Notes: generated from the letters alone by a model not told the origin. A stretch of DNA of 64,000 nucleotides from Caballeronia sp. TF1N1 (GCF_022878925.1 NZ_CP084626.1:2418001-2482000); one strand, 5' to 3'; counted from the stretch's first letter, positions 48,634 through 57,706 are shown. A program made the numbers and translations.

Positions 48634-49113
48634 ATGAAAACGATAAGTCGTATCGCGCTTGCAGTAGCGCTCGTCGGCTCGGTGGCGCTCACGGGCTGCG
48701 CCTACAACAGCAGTTCGCCGGACGTGTACACGGCTTCGCAGGCGCAACGTGAGGAGACGGTGCGCATGGCGACCGTCGAAAGCGTGCGTGGCGTGAAGAT
48801 CAGCTCGAACAACGGTCAACCGACCGGTCTCGGCACCATAGGTGGCGGCGCGCTCGGCGGCGTGGCCGCAGCCAGCGTCATCGGCGGCGGCAACGGGTCG
48901 ATCATCGCGGGCATCATCGGCGGTCTGGCAGGCGCGGTCGCGGGTAACGCGGTCGAGAACAACGTCGCCATGAAGAACGGCCTGGAGATCACCGTGCGTC
49001 TCGATAACGGCGACATGCGCGCCATCACGCAAACCTCGAACGGAGAAGTGTTCCAGGCAGGCGAGCGGGTTCGCCTGCTGTCGAGTGGCGGCGTCACACG
49101 CGTCACGCACTAA
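48634..49113 (+). CDS. Glycine-zipper outer-membrane lipoprotein (SlyB/Pcp-like)
   Basis: The 159-residue protein has a lipoprotein leader ending in VALTGC (Cys22), then a short polar region and a glycine-zipper segment (about 70-115: GTIGGGALGGVAAASVIGG through GIIGGLAGAVAGNAVE). The C-terminal part (about 118-159) has ITVRLDNGDMRAITQ and GERVRLLSSGGVTRV, typical of the SlyB/17 kDa antigen family. It probably supports outer-membrane integrity. I chose the ATG at 48634 because GGAGT lies eight bases upstream. A very strong terminator follows at 49188. Confidence 0.87.
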   Translation: MKTISRIALAVALVGSVALTGCAYNSSSPDVYTASQAQREETVRMATVESVRGVKISSNNGQPTGLGTIGGGALGGVAAASVIGGGNGSIIAGIIGGLAGAVAGNAVENNVAMKNGLEITVRLDNGDMRAITQTSNGEVFQAGERVRLLSSGGVTRVTH

Positions 49114-49187
49114 GGTATTCAGCGGAGGATTAGCCCTCGCGTGGGCTCGTCACTTCGAGCTCACGCAGGTCTTTCGCGTTCCGAACG

Positions 49188-49223
49188 AAGCGCATGTATC
49201 GAAAGATGCATGCGCTTTTTCTT
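49188..49223 (+). terminator. Terminator of the nucleoside kinase-lipoprotein transcript
   Basis: AAGCGCATGTATC pairs over 13 positions with GATGCATGCGCTT (one G-T pair) on a GAAA tetraloop and is followed by five T and CTTT. It lies about 75 bases after the lipoprotein stop. Confidence 0.85.
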
Positions 49224-49267
49224 TGGCTCACGAAAACGCGGCGAAGCCCCAAGTCATGCGAACGGAA

Positions 49268-49302
49268 AAACCCGCCGCCAGGTTTCCCTGAGCAGCGGGT
49301 TT
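49268..49302 (-). terminator. Candidate terminator of the H1-like gene
   Basis: AAACCCGC pairs with GCGGGTTT around 19 bases, followed on the minus strand by TTCCGTT. A perfect 18-bp palindrome CCGGGTAGGCCTACCCGG (49307-49324) lies next to it on the side facing the H1-like gene and may add a second stem. Confidence 0.55.
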
Positions 49303-49377
49303 GAGGCCGGGTAGGCCTACCCGGTCGAAAGGCACATCGGTGTGTGCCGTGGTCCTGCCAACTACGAACGTAAAGAC

Positions 49378-50106
49378 TTACGGACGGCTGCCCGTCGGGA
49401 ACGGCCATGCTGCCGCCGGATTCAACGCCGTCTTGACTGCGGCGGCCGGAGCCGGAGCAGGCGTCGATACGGTCGTTGCCGTCGTTGCAGGAGCGGCAGC
49501 CGTAGTCTTCTTCGCAGCAGCGGCCTTTTTGGCCGGAGCTTTCTTGGCTGCGGGAGCCTTCTTCGCTGCGGGAGCAGCGGAAGCAGGAGCGGCAGCGGGG
49601 GCAGGCGCGGCGGCGGGAGCAGGGGCAGCAGCGGTTTTGGCGGGAGCCTTTTTCGCGGCAGCCTTCTTCGCAGGAGCCTTTTTCGCGGCAGCCTTTTTGG
49701 CGGCAGCCTTCTTCGCGGGGGCCTTCTTCGCCGCAGCCTTCTTAGCAGGCGCCTTCTTGGCAGCAGCCTTCTTCGCTGCGGCCTTCTTCGCAGGCGCCTT
49801 CTTCGCGGCTACTTTCTTGGTGGCTACCTTCTTCGCTGCAGCCTTCTTGGCGGGCGCCTTCTTGGCAGCAACCTTCTTCGTTGCGACCTTCTTCGACGCT
49901 ACCTTCTTTGCTGCCGCCTTCTTGGCCGGAGCCTTCTTCGCTGCAACCTTCTTCGCCGCGACCTTCTTCACCGCGACCTTCTTGGCTGCTACCTTCTTCG
50001 TGGCGACCTTCTTGGCTGCTACTTTCTTAGCCGGAGCGGCCTTCTTTGCGGTGACTTTCTTTGCTGCAACCTTCTTGGCTGCGGGTTTTTTCTTGGCAAC
50101 TGCCAT
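49378..50106 (-). CDS. Histone H1-like Lys/Ala/Pro-rich DNA-binding protein
   Basis: This 242-residue protein is made almost wholly of Lys-Lys-x-Ala-Ala and Lys-Lys-Ala-Pro-Ala repeats (KKVAAKK and [12 protein letters not shown] units, about residues 3-165), like the C-terminal tail of eukaryotic H1 and bacterial HctB/AlgR3/BpH1 proteins. A less basic Ala/Pro tail follows and it ends in [10 protein letters not shown]. It has no globular domain. It should bind DNA, and perhaps RNA, non-specifically and compact the nucleoid. The repeats are likely to vary in number between strains through slippage or recombination. The opposite-strand frames are low-complexity shadows. Confidence 0.88.
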   Translation of the reverse strand: MAVAKKKPAAKKVAAKKVTAKKAAPAKKVAAKKVATKKVAAKKVAVKKVAAKKVAAKKAPAKKAAAKKVASKKVATKKVAAKKAPAKKAAAKKVATKKVAAKKAPAKKAAAKKAAAKKAPAKKAAAKKAPAKKAAAKKAAAKKAPAKKAAAKKAPAKTAAAPAPAAAPAPAAAPASAAPAAKKAPAAKKAPAKKAAAAKKTTAAAPATTATTVSTPAPAPAAAVKTALNPAAAWPFPTGSRP

Positions 50107-50578
50107 GGTTTTTCTCCTTCAGGTTTTCAGATGAGAGTCAGTTCAAACTACACCCTTCGTCAAAACCCGCTTCCCACGCGTCGCTTCTCAAGGCGCACGC
50201 TACGAAGCGGATTATTCATCGGCGTACGCTGATCCCACCTGCTTACGCTAATGAATACGGCAAGGCGCGCCGTGCCCTTTGGCACCGCGCGCCAGATAGT
50301 GTCAGCACCGCTGATACGCGGCGCCGGCCATCGCTTGATCGAGCCAGCGAGCTTGCCGCTGGCGTTTTCCGGGGGGAAGTTTGCCCATCCCATTGAAGGG
50401 ATCGCAAAAGGCCTGTCTTCTATCGCAGCCGTGTACGAGCACGGGCTAGCTAAGTCACAAGGCGCACTCTGCATCAGGCGACCGTTCTCCTAAACCTTGT
50501 CGGCCGAGCGCGCGTGAGTGTCACGCCGCTGCCCGGCCGTCCCATCGATTTCGTCTGCAACACGTCCTGGGCTTGTTG
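50107..50578. other. 472-base intergenic region between the H1-like gene and nrdB
   Basis: I see no convincing gene. Minus-strand frames of about 100 codons lack ribosome sites and family resemblance. The part near 50107 should contain the promoter of the H1-like gene (AGGAGAAA ribosome site just before its ATG). No strong nrdB terminator with a T-run was found. Confidence 0.4.
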
Positions 50579-51838
50579 TTATTCCCAGGTCAGCGCGCCG
50601 CCGGTTTGATACTCAATCACGCGTGTCTCGAAGAAGTTGCGTTCCTTCTTCAAGTCGATCATTTCGCTCATCCACGGGAACGGGTTTTCCTCGTTCGGGT
50701 AGAGCGGGTCAAGCCCGATCTGCTGGCAACGCCGGTTGCAGATAAAGCGCAGGTAGCTCTTGAACATCGACGCGTTCAGGCCGAGCACCCCGCGCGGCAT
50801 GGTGTCTTCAGCGTAGCGATATTCAAGTTCGACCGCCTCCTTGAAGAGCTCGCGGATCTCGGCCTTGAAGTCGGCGGTCCACAATTGCGGCTCTTCGAGC
50901 TTGATCTGGTTGATGAGGTCGATGCCGAAATTGCAGTGCATCGATTCATCGCGGAGGATGTACTGATACTGCTCGGCAGCCCCCGTCATCTTGTTCTGGC
51001 GACCCAGCGCCAGGATTTGCGTGAAGCCTACATAGAAGAACAGCCCTTCCATGATGCAGGCAAACACGATCAACGACTTCAGCAATTTCTGGTCCGCTTC
51101 CAGCGTGCCCGTGGTGAAGGCCGGGTCCGTCAACGTCTGGATGAACGGAATCAGGAACTCGTCCTTCGCGCGGATGGAAGCGACTTCGTGATAGGCGTTG
51201 AAGATTTCGCTTTCATCGAGCCCGAGCGATTCGACGATGTACTGATATGCGTGCGTATGGATAGCTTCTTCGAACGCCTGGCGCAGCAAGAACTGGCGGC
51301 ACTCGGGAGCGGTGATGTGACGGTACGTACCGAGCACGATGTTGTTCGCGGCGAGCGAGTCTGCCGTGACGAAGAAGCCCAGGTTGCGCTTGACGATGCG
51401 GCGCTCGTCGTCCGAAAGACCATTCGGGTCTTTCCACAGGGCGATGTCGCGCGACATGTTCACTTCCTGCGGCATCCAATGGTTCGCGCAACCCGCGAGG
51501 TACTTTTCCCACGCCCACTTGTACTTGAACGGCACCAACTGATTGACGTCGGTCTTGCCGTTGATGATGCGCTTGTCCGCGACGTTGACGCGCGCTTCGC
51601 TTTGCGCGGCGATGACGCCAGCGGAAGGAGTCGCGGCTGCGGGCGGAACGAAGCCATCGGAGAAGATGTTGTTCGCTTGCGCGATCTGATGAGCAGCTTG
51701 ATGAGCTTGGGCAGCACGATGATCGACATGCGCTGTACCTTGCGTACCGAAAGTCGTGCCTTGAGCGTTCTGCAACGGGTTCTGTTGCGAAGCGCTCGAG
51801 GGAACTACGGCAGTGGTCTCGTCATCCCAGTTGAGCAT
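50579..51838 (-). CDS. nrdB: Ribonucleoside-diphosphate reductase, beta subunit (class Ia)
   Basis: NrdB houses the diiron-tyrosyl radical used by NrdA to reduce ribonucleotides. All key residues are visible: Asp160, Glu191, His194 and radical Tyr198 in EAIHTHAY, Glu264 in IMEGLFF, Glu298 and His301 in LRDESMH. The 419-residue protein has an N-terminal extension of about 80 residues rich in Gln/Ala/His compared with E. coli NrdB (376), typical of the betaproteobacterial form. It ends [17 protein letters not shown], the C-terminal tail that binds the alpha subunit. It is separated from nrdA by two genes. A pair of NrdR-like boxes lies over 600 bases upstream. Confidence 0.96.
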   Translation of the reverse strand: MLNWDDETTAVVPSSASQQNPLQNAQGTTFGTQGTAHVDHRAAQAHQAAHQIAQANNIFSDGFVPPAAATPSAGVIAAQSEARVNVADKRIINGKTDVNQLVPFKYKWAWEKYLAGCANHWMPQEVNMSRDIALWKDPNGLSDDERRIVKRNLGFFVTADSLAANNIVLGTYRHITAPECRQFLLRQAFEEAIHTHAYQYIVESLGLDESEIFNAYHEVASIRAKDEFLIPFIQTLTDPAFTTGTLEADQKLLKSLIVFACIMEGLFFYVGFTQILALGRQNKMTGAAEQYQYILRDESMHCNFGIDLINQIKLEEPQLWTADFKAEIRELFKEAVELEYRYAEDTMPRGVLGLNASMFKSYLRFICNRRCQQIGLDPLYPNEENPFPWMSEMIDLKKERNFFETRVIEYQTGGALTWE

Positions 51839-51875
51839 AAATTCTCACCATCAATTTAGTTCGGTTTGTACCATC

Positions 51876-51910
51876 TTTCCATGAGCATTAAAAGAGTTTG
51901 CTCATGGAAA
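51876..51910 (-). promoter_or_regulatory. Perfect hairpin in the nrdB leader
   Basis: TTTCCATGAGC pairs perfectly with GCTCATGGAAA around a 13-base AT-rich loop, ending 38 bases before the nrdB start. No T-run follows on either strand, so it is not a standard terminator. It may be an mRNA regulatory hairpin or a protein operator. Confidence 0.5.
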
Positions 51911-52475
51911 TTCTCGTTTTCACGCGTTTTAGTTTCGGCGTTGCTTCCTGCATACAACATTTGGTTCATCACATCGTGTGTGAAGCGTCATGCAAGATCG
52001 GTGGAAGCGTGTGTGAAGCGGTCCTGATCGAGTGTGTTCGATGACACCGGCGAGTGCTTCGACCGTGTTCTCTCGAAGCTCTGAGAGCGTTGCAGCATAA
52101 GGCTTTGCGGCTGACGATCAAATCATGTCGCGTGACTTCGCGCTTGCTCGATGACTCTCTTCGCGATAGATGCCGCGTAGCGCTGACGTTCTTGCTTGCG
52201 ATGTTCGAGCGATGCAATGTCGAGCGATGTCACAAGACTCAAGCGCTTGGATGATTCGTGGTGTCGATACGTCATCTCTGCATGCTCTTCGCCGTGCTTC
52301 GATGTGCTTTGCCGTGGTCTCGCGAGACGCGGATGCATGAGCTCGACGAGTGACTCGATGCAAGGGTTCGAAGCCTGTTCATGCATGCACCGAAGGCTGT
52401 TTTCGACCTCTCGGCAAAGCGCTCCGATGCGTCGAAACCGTTGCCGAAGTCTAGCATTTGGCGCATCCAATTTCC

Positions 52476-52521
52476 ACTAGATATTGTGTCTTGCGTTCCT
52501 GGCAAATACAACCTATAGCGC
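52476..52521 (-). promoter_or_regulatory. NrdR-like boxes upstream of nrdB
   Basis: On the minus strand ACACAATATCTAGT (52476-52489) fits the NrdR-box pattern (ACAC-W-ATAT-M-T-W-GT type). A degenerate second copy starts 32 bases away at 52508. TTGTAT and CACAAT at 17 bases form a possible promoter overlapping the first box. The match to the nrdA boxes (57872-57916) supports joint control by NrdR. Confidence 0.6.
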
Positions 52522-52534
52522 TTGACGCACAGCC

Positions 52535-52747
52535 TCAGCGGCTTCGCAGCGGATCGAGCAGAGAGCGCAAATTGTTATGGTCGATCTCATGCATGAGGGC
52601 AAGCAGGCGACCCAGCTTGCCCTCTGGAAAACCCTCACGCGCGAACCACGCGAGATAGTGAGCAGGCAAGTCGGCGATGAGCCGGTCCTTGTACTTGCCG
52701 TAGGGCATCGTCTGCGTGACGAGTCGTTGCAGGTCTTGCGGGTCCAT
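52535..52747 (-). CDS. DUF3820 family protein
   Basis: This 70-residue protein contains the DUF3820 signature TMPYGKYKDRLIADLPAHYL followed by AWFAREGFPEGKLGRLL. Homologues are small cytoplasmic proteins of about 70-75 residues. Some have been called putative quorum-sensing-regulated virulence factors, but the biochemical role is unknown. It is divergent from the MFS transporter gene and lies upstream of the NrdR-like boxes of nrdB, so it is probably on a different transcript from nrdB. Confidence 0.85.
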   Translation of the reverse strand: MDPQDLQRLVTQTMPYGKYKDRLIADLPAHYLAWFAREGFPEGKLGRLLALMHEIDHNNLRSLLDPLRSR

Positions 52748-52866
52748 CGCTTCTTCACTCCTCTTCCATGTTCATCGCGGCGCGTTGCGAGTTTCGTACT
52801 CGTCGGCTGCTCCATATCGGTGCCATAATCGCCGCTCTCGCTGCCTCGTGTCGAACGCGATTCTCC

Positions 52867-54261
52867 ATGCCGATCGCCAAAGCTCTCATCGCCCCTCTCA
52901 TCGTCGCGTGCGCGATGTTCATGGAAAGCGTCGATGCCAATGTCATCGTCACTGCGATTCCCGAAATGGCGCGTGCCTTCGGGCGCGATCCCGTCACGCT
53001 GAAGATTGCCGTCACGAGTTATGTGCTCGGCCTCGGCGTCTTCATACCGATCTGCGGCTGGGTCGCCGACCGCTTCGGCGCACGCACCGTGTTTCGTGCG
53101 GCCATCGGCGTGTTCGTGGTCGGCTCTATCCTCTGCGCGGCGTCCACCTCGCTCGGACCATTCACGGTGGCGCGCTTCATCCAAGGCGTCGGCGGCGCGA
53201 TGATGGTGCCGGTCGGGCGCATCATCATCTTCCGCTCGGTGCGGCGCGCGGACTTCATTCGCGCGATGAACTATCTCTCGCTGCCCGCAATGCTCGGACC
53301 CGCCGTGGGGCCGCTGCTCGGCGGTTTCATCACGACATATCTGCACTGGCGGCTGATCTTCTTCATCAACATTCCGATCGGCATTCTCGGTATCTATCTG
53401 ACCAACCGCTACATCGCGGATTCGCGCGAGGAGCATCCGGGCAGGCTCGACTGGTTCGGCTTCTTTCTCTCGGCGGGCGCGGGCGTGCTGCTGCTGCTCG
53501 GCTTGTCGCTCGTGGGCGGCGAGCTCGTGTCGCCAAGCGTGGCCGTTGCGATGTGCGTCGTCGGCGCGCTCATGGTCTCGTTCTACATCATGCATGCGGC
53601 GCGCGTCGAACGGCCGCTGCTCGATCTGCGCTTCTTCAAGGTGCCGACCTTTCAGGCGAGCGTGATCGGCGGATCGCTCTTTCGCATCGGGCTTGGCGCG
53701 GTGCCGTTTCTGCTGCCGCTCGCGTTGCAGGAAGGGCTCGGCATGACGGCCTTCAAGTCCGGCGCGATCACCTGCGCTTCGGCTTTCGGCGGCATGTTCA
53801 TGCGCTCGCTGGCGTCGCGCGTGTTGCGGCGCTTCGGCTTTCGACGCACGCTCTTCTTCAACGCGGCGCTTTCCGGCATTGCCATCGCCGCCTGCGGGAC
53901 CTTCTTTCCGGGCACGCCGACCTGGCTGATCTGGGCAGTCGTGCTGCTTGGCGGCTTCTTTCCCGCATTGCAGTTCACGAGCCTCAACTCGCTCGCTTAT
54001 GCGGAGATCGAAACGCGCGATGTCGGACGCGCGACGAGTCTCGCGAGCTTCGTGCAGCAGGTATCGCTCGGGCTGGGTGTGACGATTGCCGGCGTGACGC
54101 TCGAGTTCTCGCAGTATCTGAACGGACATTCGGCTGTGCAGTGGTCGGATTTTTGGCCCGCGTTTTTCGTCGTCGGAATGTTTTCGTTTTTGTCGATGCC
54201 GATAACCGCGCGATTGCCGCTCGATGCTGGCTCGGAGATTTCGCGAGGAACGCGAGGTTGA
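52867..54261 (+). CDS. MFS transporter, DHA2-like drug:H+ antiporter family
   Basis: The 464-residue protein has about 14 hydrophobic segments. Motif A appears as GWVADRFGARTVFRA between helices 2 and 3, motif C as LPAMLGPAVGPLLGGFI in helix 5, and motif D1 near the N-terminus as MESVDANVIVTAIPEMA. This is the DHA2 (EmrB/QacA-like) exporter pattern. I chose the ATG at 52867 (MPIAKALIAPLIVACAMFMES); the 33 upstream codons do not match relatives. Substrates cannot be predicted. It lies between nrdB and nrdA but on the opposite strand. Confidence 0.88.
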   Translation: MPIAKALIAPLIVACAMFMESVDANVIVTAIPEMARAFGRDPVTLKIAVTSYVLGLGVFIPICGWVADRFGARTVFRAAIGVFVVGSILCAASTSLGPFTVARFIQGVGGAMMVPVGRIIIFRSVRRADFIRAMNYLSLPAMLGPAVGPLLGGFITTYLHWRLIFFINIPIGILGIYLTNRYIADSREEHPGRLDWFGFFLSAGAGVLLLLGLSLVGGELVSPSVAVAMCVVGALMVSFYIMHAARVERPLLDLRFFKVPTFQASVIGGSLFRIGLGAVPFLLPLALQEGLGMTAFKSGAITCASAFGGMFMRSLASRVLRRFGFRRTLFFNAALSGIAIAACGTFFPGTPTWLIWAVVLLGGFFPALQFTSLNSLAYAEIETRDVGRATSLASFVQQVSLGLGVTIAGVTLEFSQYLNGHSAVQWSDFWPAFFVVGMFSFLSMPITARLPLDAGSEISRGTRG

Positions 54262-54325
54262 TGAAAGCCTGAAGCGCCACGCTGCAAAGCCGCGAAGCAA
54301 ACAGAACGATCGAACCAAAACGAAA

Positions 54326-54380
54326 CCGGGCCGGCACCGCGCGCTTCCTTCAACGAAGCACGCAATGCCGGCCCGGCGTG
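54326..54380 (-). terminator. nrdA terminator
   Basis: CCGGGCCGGCA pairs perfectly with TGCCGGCCCGG, with an inner GCGCGCTTCC/CGAAGCACGC stem. On the minus strand it is followed by TTTCGTTTTGG. It lies about 45 bases beyond the nrdA stop. On the plus strand it may also end the MFS transcript. Confidence 0.7.
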
Positions 54381-54420
54381 AAACATAAAGCCCTACCTGA
54401 TCGAACCGCCAGCAACTAGC

Positions 54421-57400
54421 TTACTGACAAGCTTCGCACTCGTCGAAGCCGGGGTCGCCGGGACGCATCATGCAGACGGGACCATCGGCTTCCGGAGCCG
54501 CTTCAACCGGCACGGCAGCAGCCACCGCCGCAGCGTTGAATCCGCCCGCCGCCGCACCGCCAATCGCGCCGCCGTTGAATCCGTCCACACCACCGGCGCC
54601 AGCGGCACCGCTACCGCCATCGCCTGAAGGAACCGCGTTGAGCGCGCCGTGCGCCACCGTCGACTTCTCGACGTGCGTCGCCGCCATCGTGCGGAGATAG
54701 TAGGTGGTCTTGAGGCCGCGCAGCCATGCGAGCTTGTAGACCTCGTCCAGCTTCTTGCCCGATGCGCCGCCCATGTAGATATTGAGCGACTGCGCCTGAT
54801 CGATCCACTTCTGGCGACGCGCCGCCGCTTCCACCACCCACTTCGCGTCCAGTTCGAACGCGGTGGCGTAGATGGCGCGCAGATCGGCCGGAATGCGGTC
54901 GATGCGCGACAGCGTGCCGTCGAAGTACTTCAGGTCCGACACCATGACTTCGTCCCACAGGCCGCGCGCTTTCAGGTCGCGCACCAGGTAGTCGTTGACC
55001 ACCGTAAACTCGCCCGACAAGTTCGACTTGACGTACAGGTTCTGGAACGTCGGCTCGATGCACGCCGACACGCCGATGATGTTCGAGATCGTCGCCGTCG
55101 GCGCAATCGCCACGCAATTCGAATTGCGCATGCCGTGCGTCGAGATGCGCGAACGCAGCACGGACCAGTCCATGGATTCGGACGTGTCGACTTCGACATA
55201 ACCGCCACGCGCCTCGGCCAGCAACTGCAGCGTGTCCTGCGGGAGGATGCCGCGATCCCACAGCGAGCCGCGATAGCTCGAGTAACGGCCGCGCTCTTCC
55301 GCCAGTTCCGTCGACGCGTAATAAGCGTAGTAGCAGACGGCTTCCATCGAACGATCCGCGAACTCGACCGCCTCTTGCGACGCATACGGCGTGCGCAGCA
55401 GATGCAGGCAGTCCTGGAAGCCCATGATGCCCATGCCCACCGGACGATGCTTCAGGTTCGAGTTACGCGCCTTCGCCACCGCGTAGTAATTGATGTCGAT
55501 GACGTTGTCGAGCATGCGCATCGCCACGCTGATGGTGCGCTTGAGCTTCGCGTGATCCAGCGCGAGCGTGCCGTCCGCCTGTTTCGCCAGGTGCGCGACC
55601 AGGTTCACGGAACCCAGATTGCACACGGCGATTTCGTTGTCGCTCGTGTTCAGCGTGATTTCCGTGCACAGGTTCGACGAGTGCACGACGCCCACGTGCT
55701 GCTGCGGCGAGCGCACGTTGCACGGGTCCTTGAACGTGATCCACGGATGGCCGGTCTCGAACAGCATGCCGAGCATCTTGCGCCACAGTTGCGCCGCGGG
55801 CAGCTTCTTGAACAGCTTGATCTCGCCGCGCGCCGCTTTCTCTTCGTAAGCCGTGTAGGCCTTTTCGAAAGCCGCGCCGAACAGGTCGTGCAGGTCCGGG
55901 CAGGTAGCCGGCGAGAACAGCGTCCAGTCGCCGCCTTCGTGCACGCGCTTCATGAACAGGTCGGGAATCCAGTTCGCCGTGTTCATGTCGTGGGTGCGGC
56001 GACGGTCATCGCCCGTGTTCTTGCGCAGTTCCAGGAATTCCTCGATGTCCAGGTGCCACGTCTCCAGATACGCGCACACCGCGCCCTTGCGCTTGCCGCC
56101 CTGATTCACCGCGACGGCCGTATCGTTCACGACCTTCAGGAACGGCACGACGCCTTGCGACTTGCCGTTGGTGCCCTTGATGTGCGAGCCGAGCGCACGT
56201 ACGCGCGTCCAGTCGTTGCCGAGCCCGCCCGCGAACTTCGAGAGCAGCGCGTTTTCCTTGAGCGCTTCGTAGATGCCGTCGAGGTCGTCGGCGACGGTCG
56301 TCAGATAGCACGACGAAAGCTGGGAACGGCGCGTGCCGGAGTTGAAGAGCGTGGGCGTGGACGACATGAAGTCGAACGACGACAGCACGTTGTAGAACTC
56401 GATGGCGCGCGCTTCGCGGTCGATCTCGTTGAGCGACAGACCCATTGCGACGCGCATGAAGAACGCTTGCGGCAGTTCGATACGCTTGCCTTCCGTGTGC
56501 AGGAAGTAGCGGTCGTACAGCGTCTGCAGGCCGAGATAGCCGAATTGCAGATCGCGGCTCGCGTCGAGCGCGGCGCCGAGACGCTTCAGGTCGAATTGCT
56601 GGAGCTTGTCGTCGAGCAGTTCGGCTTGCACGCCCTGCTTGATGAATTGCGGGAAGTATTCGGCGTAGCGCTCGCCCATTTCGGCTTGCGTCACTTCGCC
56701 TTCGAGAATTTCGCGGCGGATCGTGTGCAGCAGGATGCGCGCGGTGACCTGGCTGTACGCCGGGTCTTTTTCGATCATCGTGCGCGCGGCGAGGATGGCC
56801 GAGTCGTAGACCTGGCTCATCGGCACGCCGTCGTACAGGTTCTTCACCGTTTCGGCGACGATCGGGTCGGCGGAGACGGCATCGCCCAGATTGGCGCAGG
56901 CCGAGACGATCAGAGCCTTGAGCGCGTCCAGATCGAGCGGATGCGTGACGCCGTTGTCCACCACGTTGATGCCGCTCGCGTTCGCCCGGACTTCCGGCGC
57001 GTGCGCGCGCTCTTGCGTGCGCTTCTCGCGATACAGCACATAGGCACGCGCGACGTTGTGCTCGCCGCCGCGCATCAGCGCGAGTTCGACCTGATCCTGA
57101 ATGTCTTCGATATGGAACGTGCCGCCATGCGGACGGCTGCGCACGAGCGCGCGCACGACGGCTTGCGTCAGTCGGTCGACGAGTTCGCGCACGCGAGCGG
57201 ACGCCGCGCCCTGACCGCCGTTCACGGCGATGAACGCCTTCGTGACCGCGATGGCGATCTTCGACGGCTCGAACGACACCACGCTTCCGTTGCGGCGGAT
57301 GACTTTGTAGTCCGCGTACGTCGTGTTCGGCGCGAGCGCTGGCGCGCCCGATGCATTGGCGCCGCCCTGCGGCCGCGCGGATGCGCCTTCGAAGGAAGTC

Positions 57401-57423
57401 GTGGCGTTCTCGGTGGTTTGCAT
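54421..57423 (-). CDS. nrdA: Ribonucleoside-diphosphate reductase, alpha subunit (class Ia)
   Basis: NrdA reduces ribonucleoside diphosphates to the deoxy forms. The 1000-residue protein has an N-terminal ATP-cone (about 40-135: YKVIRRNGSVVSFEPSKIA) for dATP control and the ten-stranded barrel with Cys in RSQLSSCYLTT, the finger-loop region NLCTEITLNTSDNEIAVCNLGS and the Tyr pair in the KTTYYLRTMAATHVEKS segment. The end DECEACQ holds the redox Cys pair that takes electrons from thioredoxin or glutaredoxin. A Gly/Ala-rich linker of about 55 residues, longer than in E. coli, precedes this tail. CAGGAGTTTT supports the ATG at 57423. NrdR-like boxes lie about 450 bases upstream. Confidence 0.97.
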   Translation of the reverse strand: MQTTENATTSFEGASARPQGGANASGAPALAPNTTYADYKVIRRNGSVVSFEPSKIAIAVTKAFIAVNGGQGAASARVRELVDRLTQAVVRALVRSRPHGGTFHIEDIQDQVELALMRGGEHNVARAYVLYREKRTQERAHAPEVRANASGINVVDNGVTHPLDLDALKALIVSACANLGDAVSADPIVAETVKNLYDGVPMSQVYDSAILAARTMIEKDPAYSQVTARILLHTIRREILEGEVTQAEMGERYAEYFPQFIKQGVQAELLDDKLQQFDLKRLGAALDASRDLQFGYLGLQTLYDRYFLHTEGKRIELPQAFFMRVAMGLSLNEIDREARAIEFYNVLSSFDFMSSTPTLFNSGTRRSQLSSCYLTTVADDLDGIYEALKENALLSKFAGGLGNDWTRVRALGSHIKGTNGKSQGVVPFLKVVNDTAVAVNQGGKRKGAVCAYLETWHLDIEEFLELRKNTGDDRRRTHDMNTANWIPDLFMKRVHEGGDWTLFSPATCPDLHDLFGAAFEKAYTAYEEKAARGEIKLFKKLPAAQLWRKMLGMLFETGHPWITFKDPCNVRSPQQHVGVVHSSNLCTEITLNTSDNEIAVCNLGSVNLVAHLAKQADGTLALDHAKLKRTISVAMRMLDNVIDINYYAVAKARNSNLKHRPVGMGIMGFQDCLHLLRTPYASQEAVEFADRSMEAVCYYAYYASTELAEERGRYSSYRGSLWDRGILPQDTLQLLAEARGGYVEVDTSESMDWSVLRSRISTHGMRNSNCVAIAPTATISNIIGVSACIEPTFQNLYVKSNLSGEFTVVNDYLVRDLKARGLWDEVMVSDLKYFDGTLSRIDRIPADLRAIYATAFELDAKWVVEAAARRQKWIDQAQSLNIYMGGASGKKLDEVYKLAWLRGLKTTYYLRTMAATHVEKSTVAHGALNAVPSGDGGSGAAGAGGVDGFNGGAIGGAAAGGFNAAAVAAAVPVEAAPEADGPVCMMRPGDPGFDECEACQ

Positions 57424-57670
57424 GTGCAAAACTCCTGATGTTCGAATGGTGCGGATGGTCCGCGGATTTATCACTTATGCCGCGCGCGTTTGCTGTCGTC
57501 GTTGAACCGATGCGACACGCGCGATGTTTGACGGTAAAGCCAGGCTGTGAATACAGCAGGCTCGGAACACGAATCGCGCAAAAAAATAACGCCGATAACG
57601 GCCCGCATTGTTTCTGGCGTCTCATGCGATGCCCGCGTTGGCGCGCGGTGTCGGTCGACGCGATTTCACG

Positions 57671-57706
57671 TTTCGACTCGCGTTTCGACTCACGTTCCGA
57701 CTCACG
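57671..57706. repeat. Three 12-bp tandem repeats in the nrdA leader
   Basis: TTTCGACTCGCG, TTTCGACTCACG and TTCCGACTCACG follow one another directly, with partial copies on both sides (TTTCACG before, TTCAC after). They lie between the NrdR-like boxes and the nrdA start. Confidence 0.75.

Larger units (their letters stand above)
51839..52534. other. 696-base non-coding region: long leader of nrdB
   Basis: Between nrdB and the DUF3820 gene there is no recognisable gene. The minus-strand frames (79 to 115 codons) are Arg/Ser/His-rich with no family match. At its far end lie NrdR-like boxes (52476-52521), which implies that the nrdB transcript begins there and has a leader of about 600 bases. 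The leader contains a perfect 11-bp inverted repeat at 51876-51910 and a stretch with many copies of TCGATG/GCTTCGA-type words. Confidence 0.5.

Noticed and set aside
49301..50232. Low-complexity Ala/Phe- and Leu/Gly-rich plus-strand frames opposite the H1-like gene
   Set aside because: They are translations of the complementary strand of the Lys/Ala repeat block; not plausible membrane proteins.
52118..52511. Small minus-strand genes in the nrdB leader (79 to 115 codons)
   Set aside because: Overlapping frames, Arg/Ser/His-rich, no ribosome sites or family resemblance; more likely untranslated leader.
54649..57438. 929-codon plus-strand frame opposite nrdA
   Set aside because: Shadow of nrdA; no recognisable domain.
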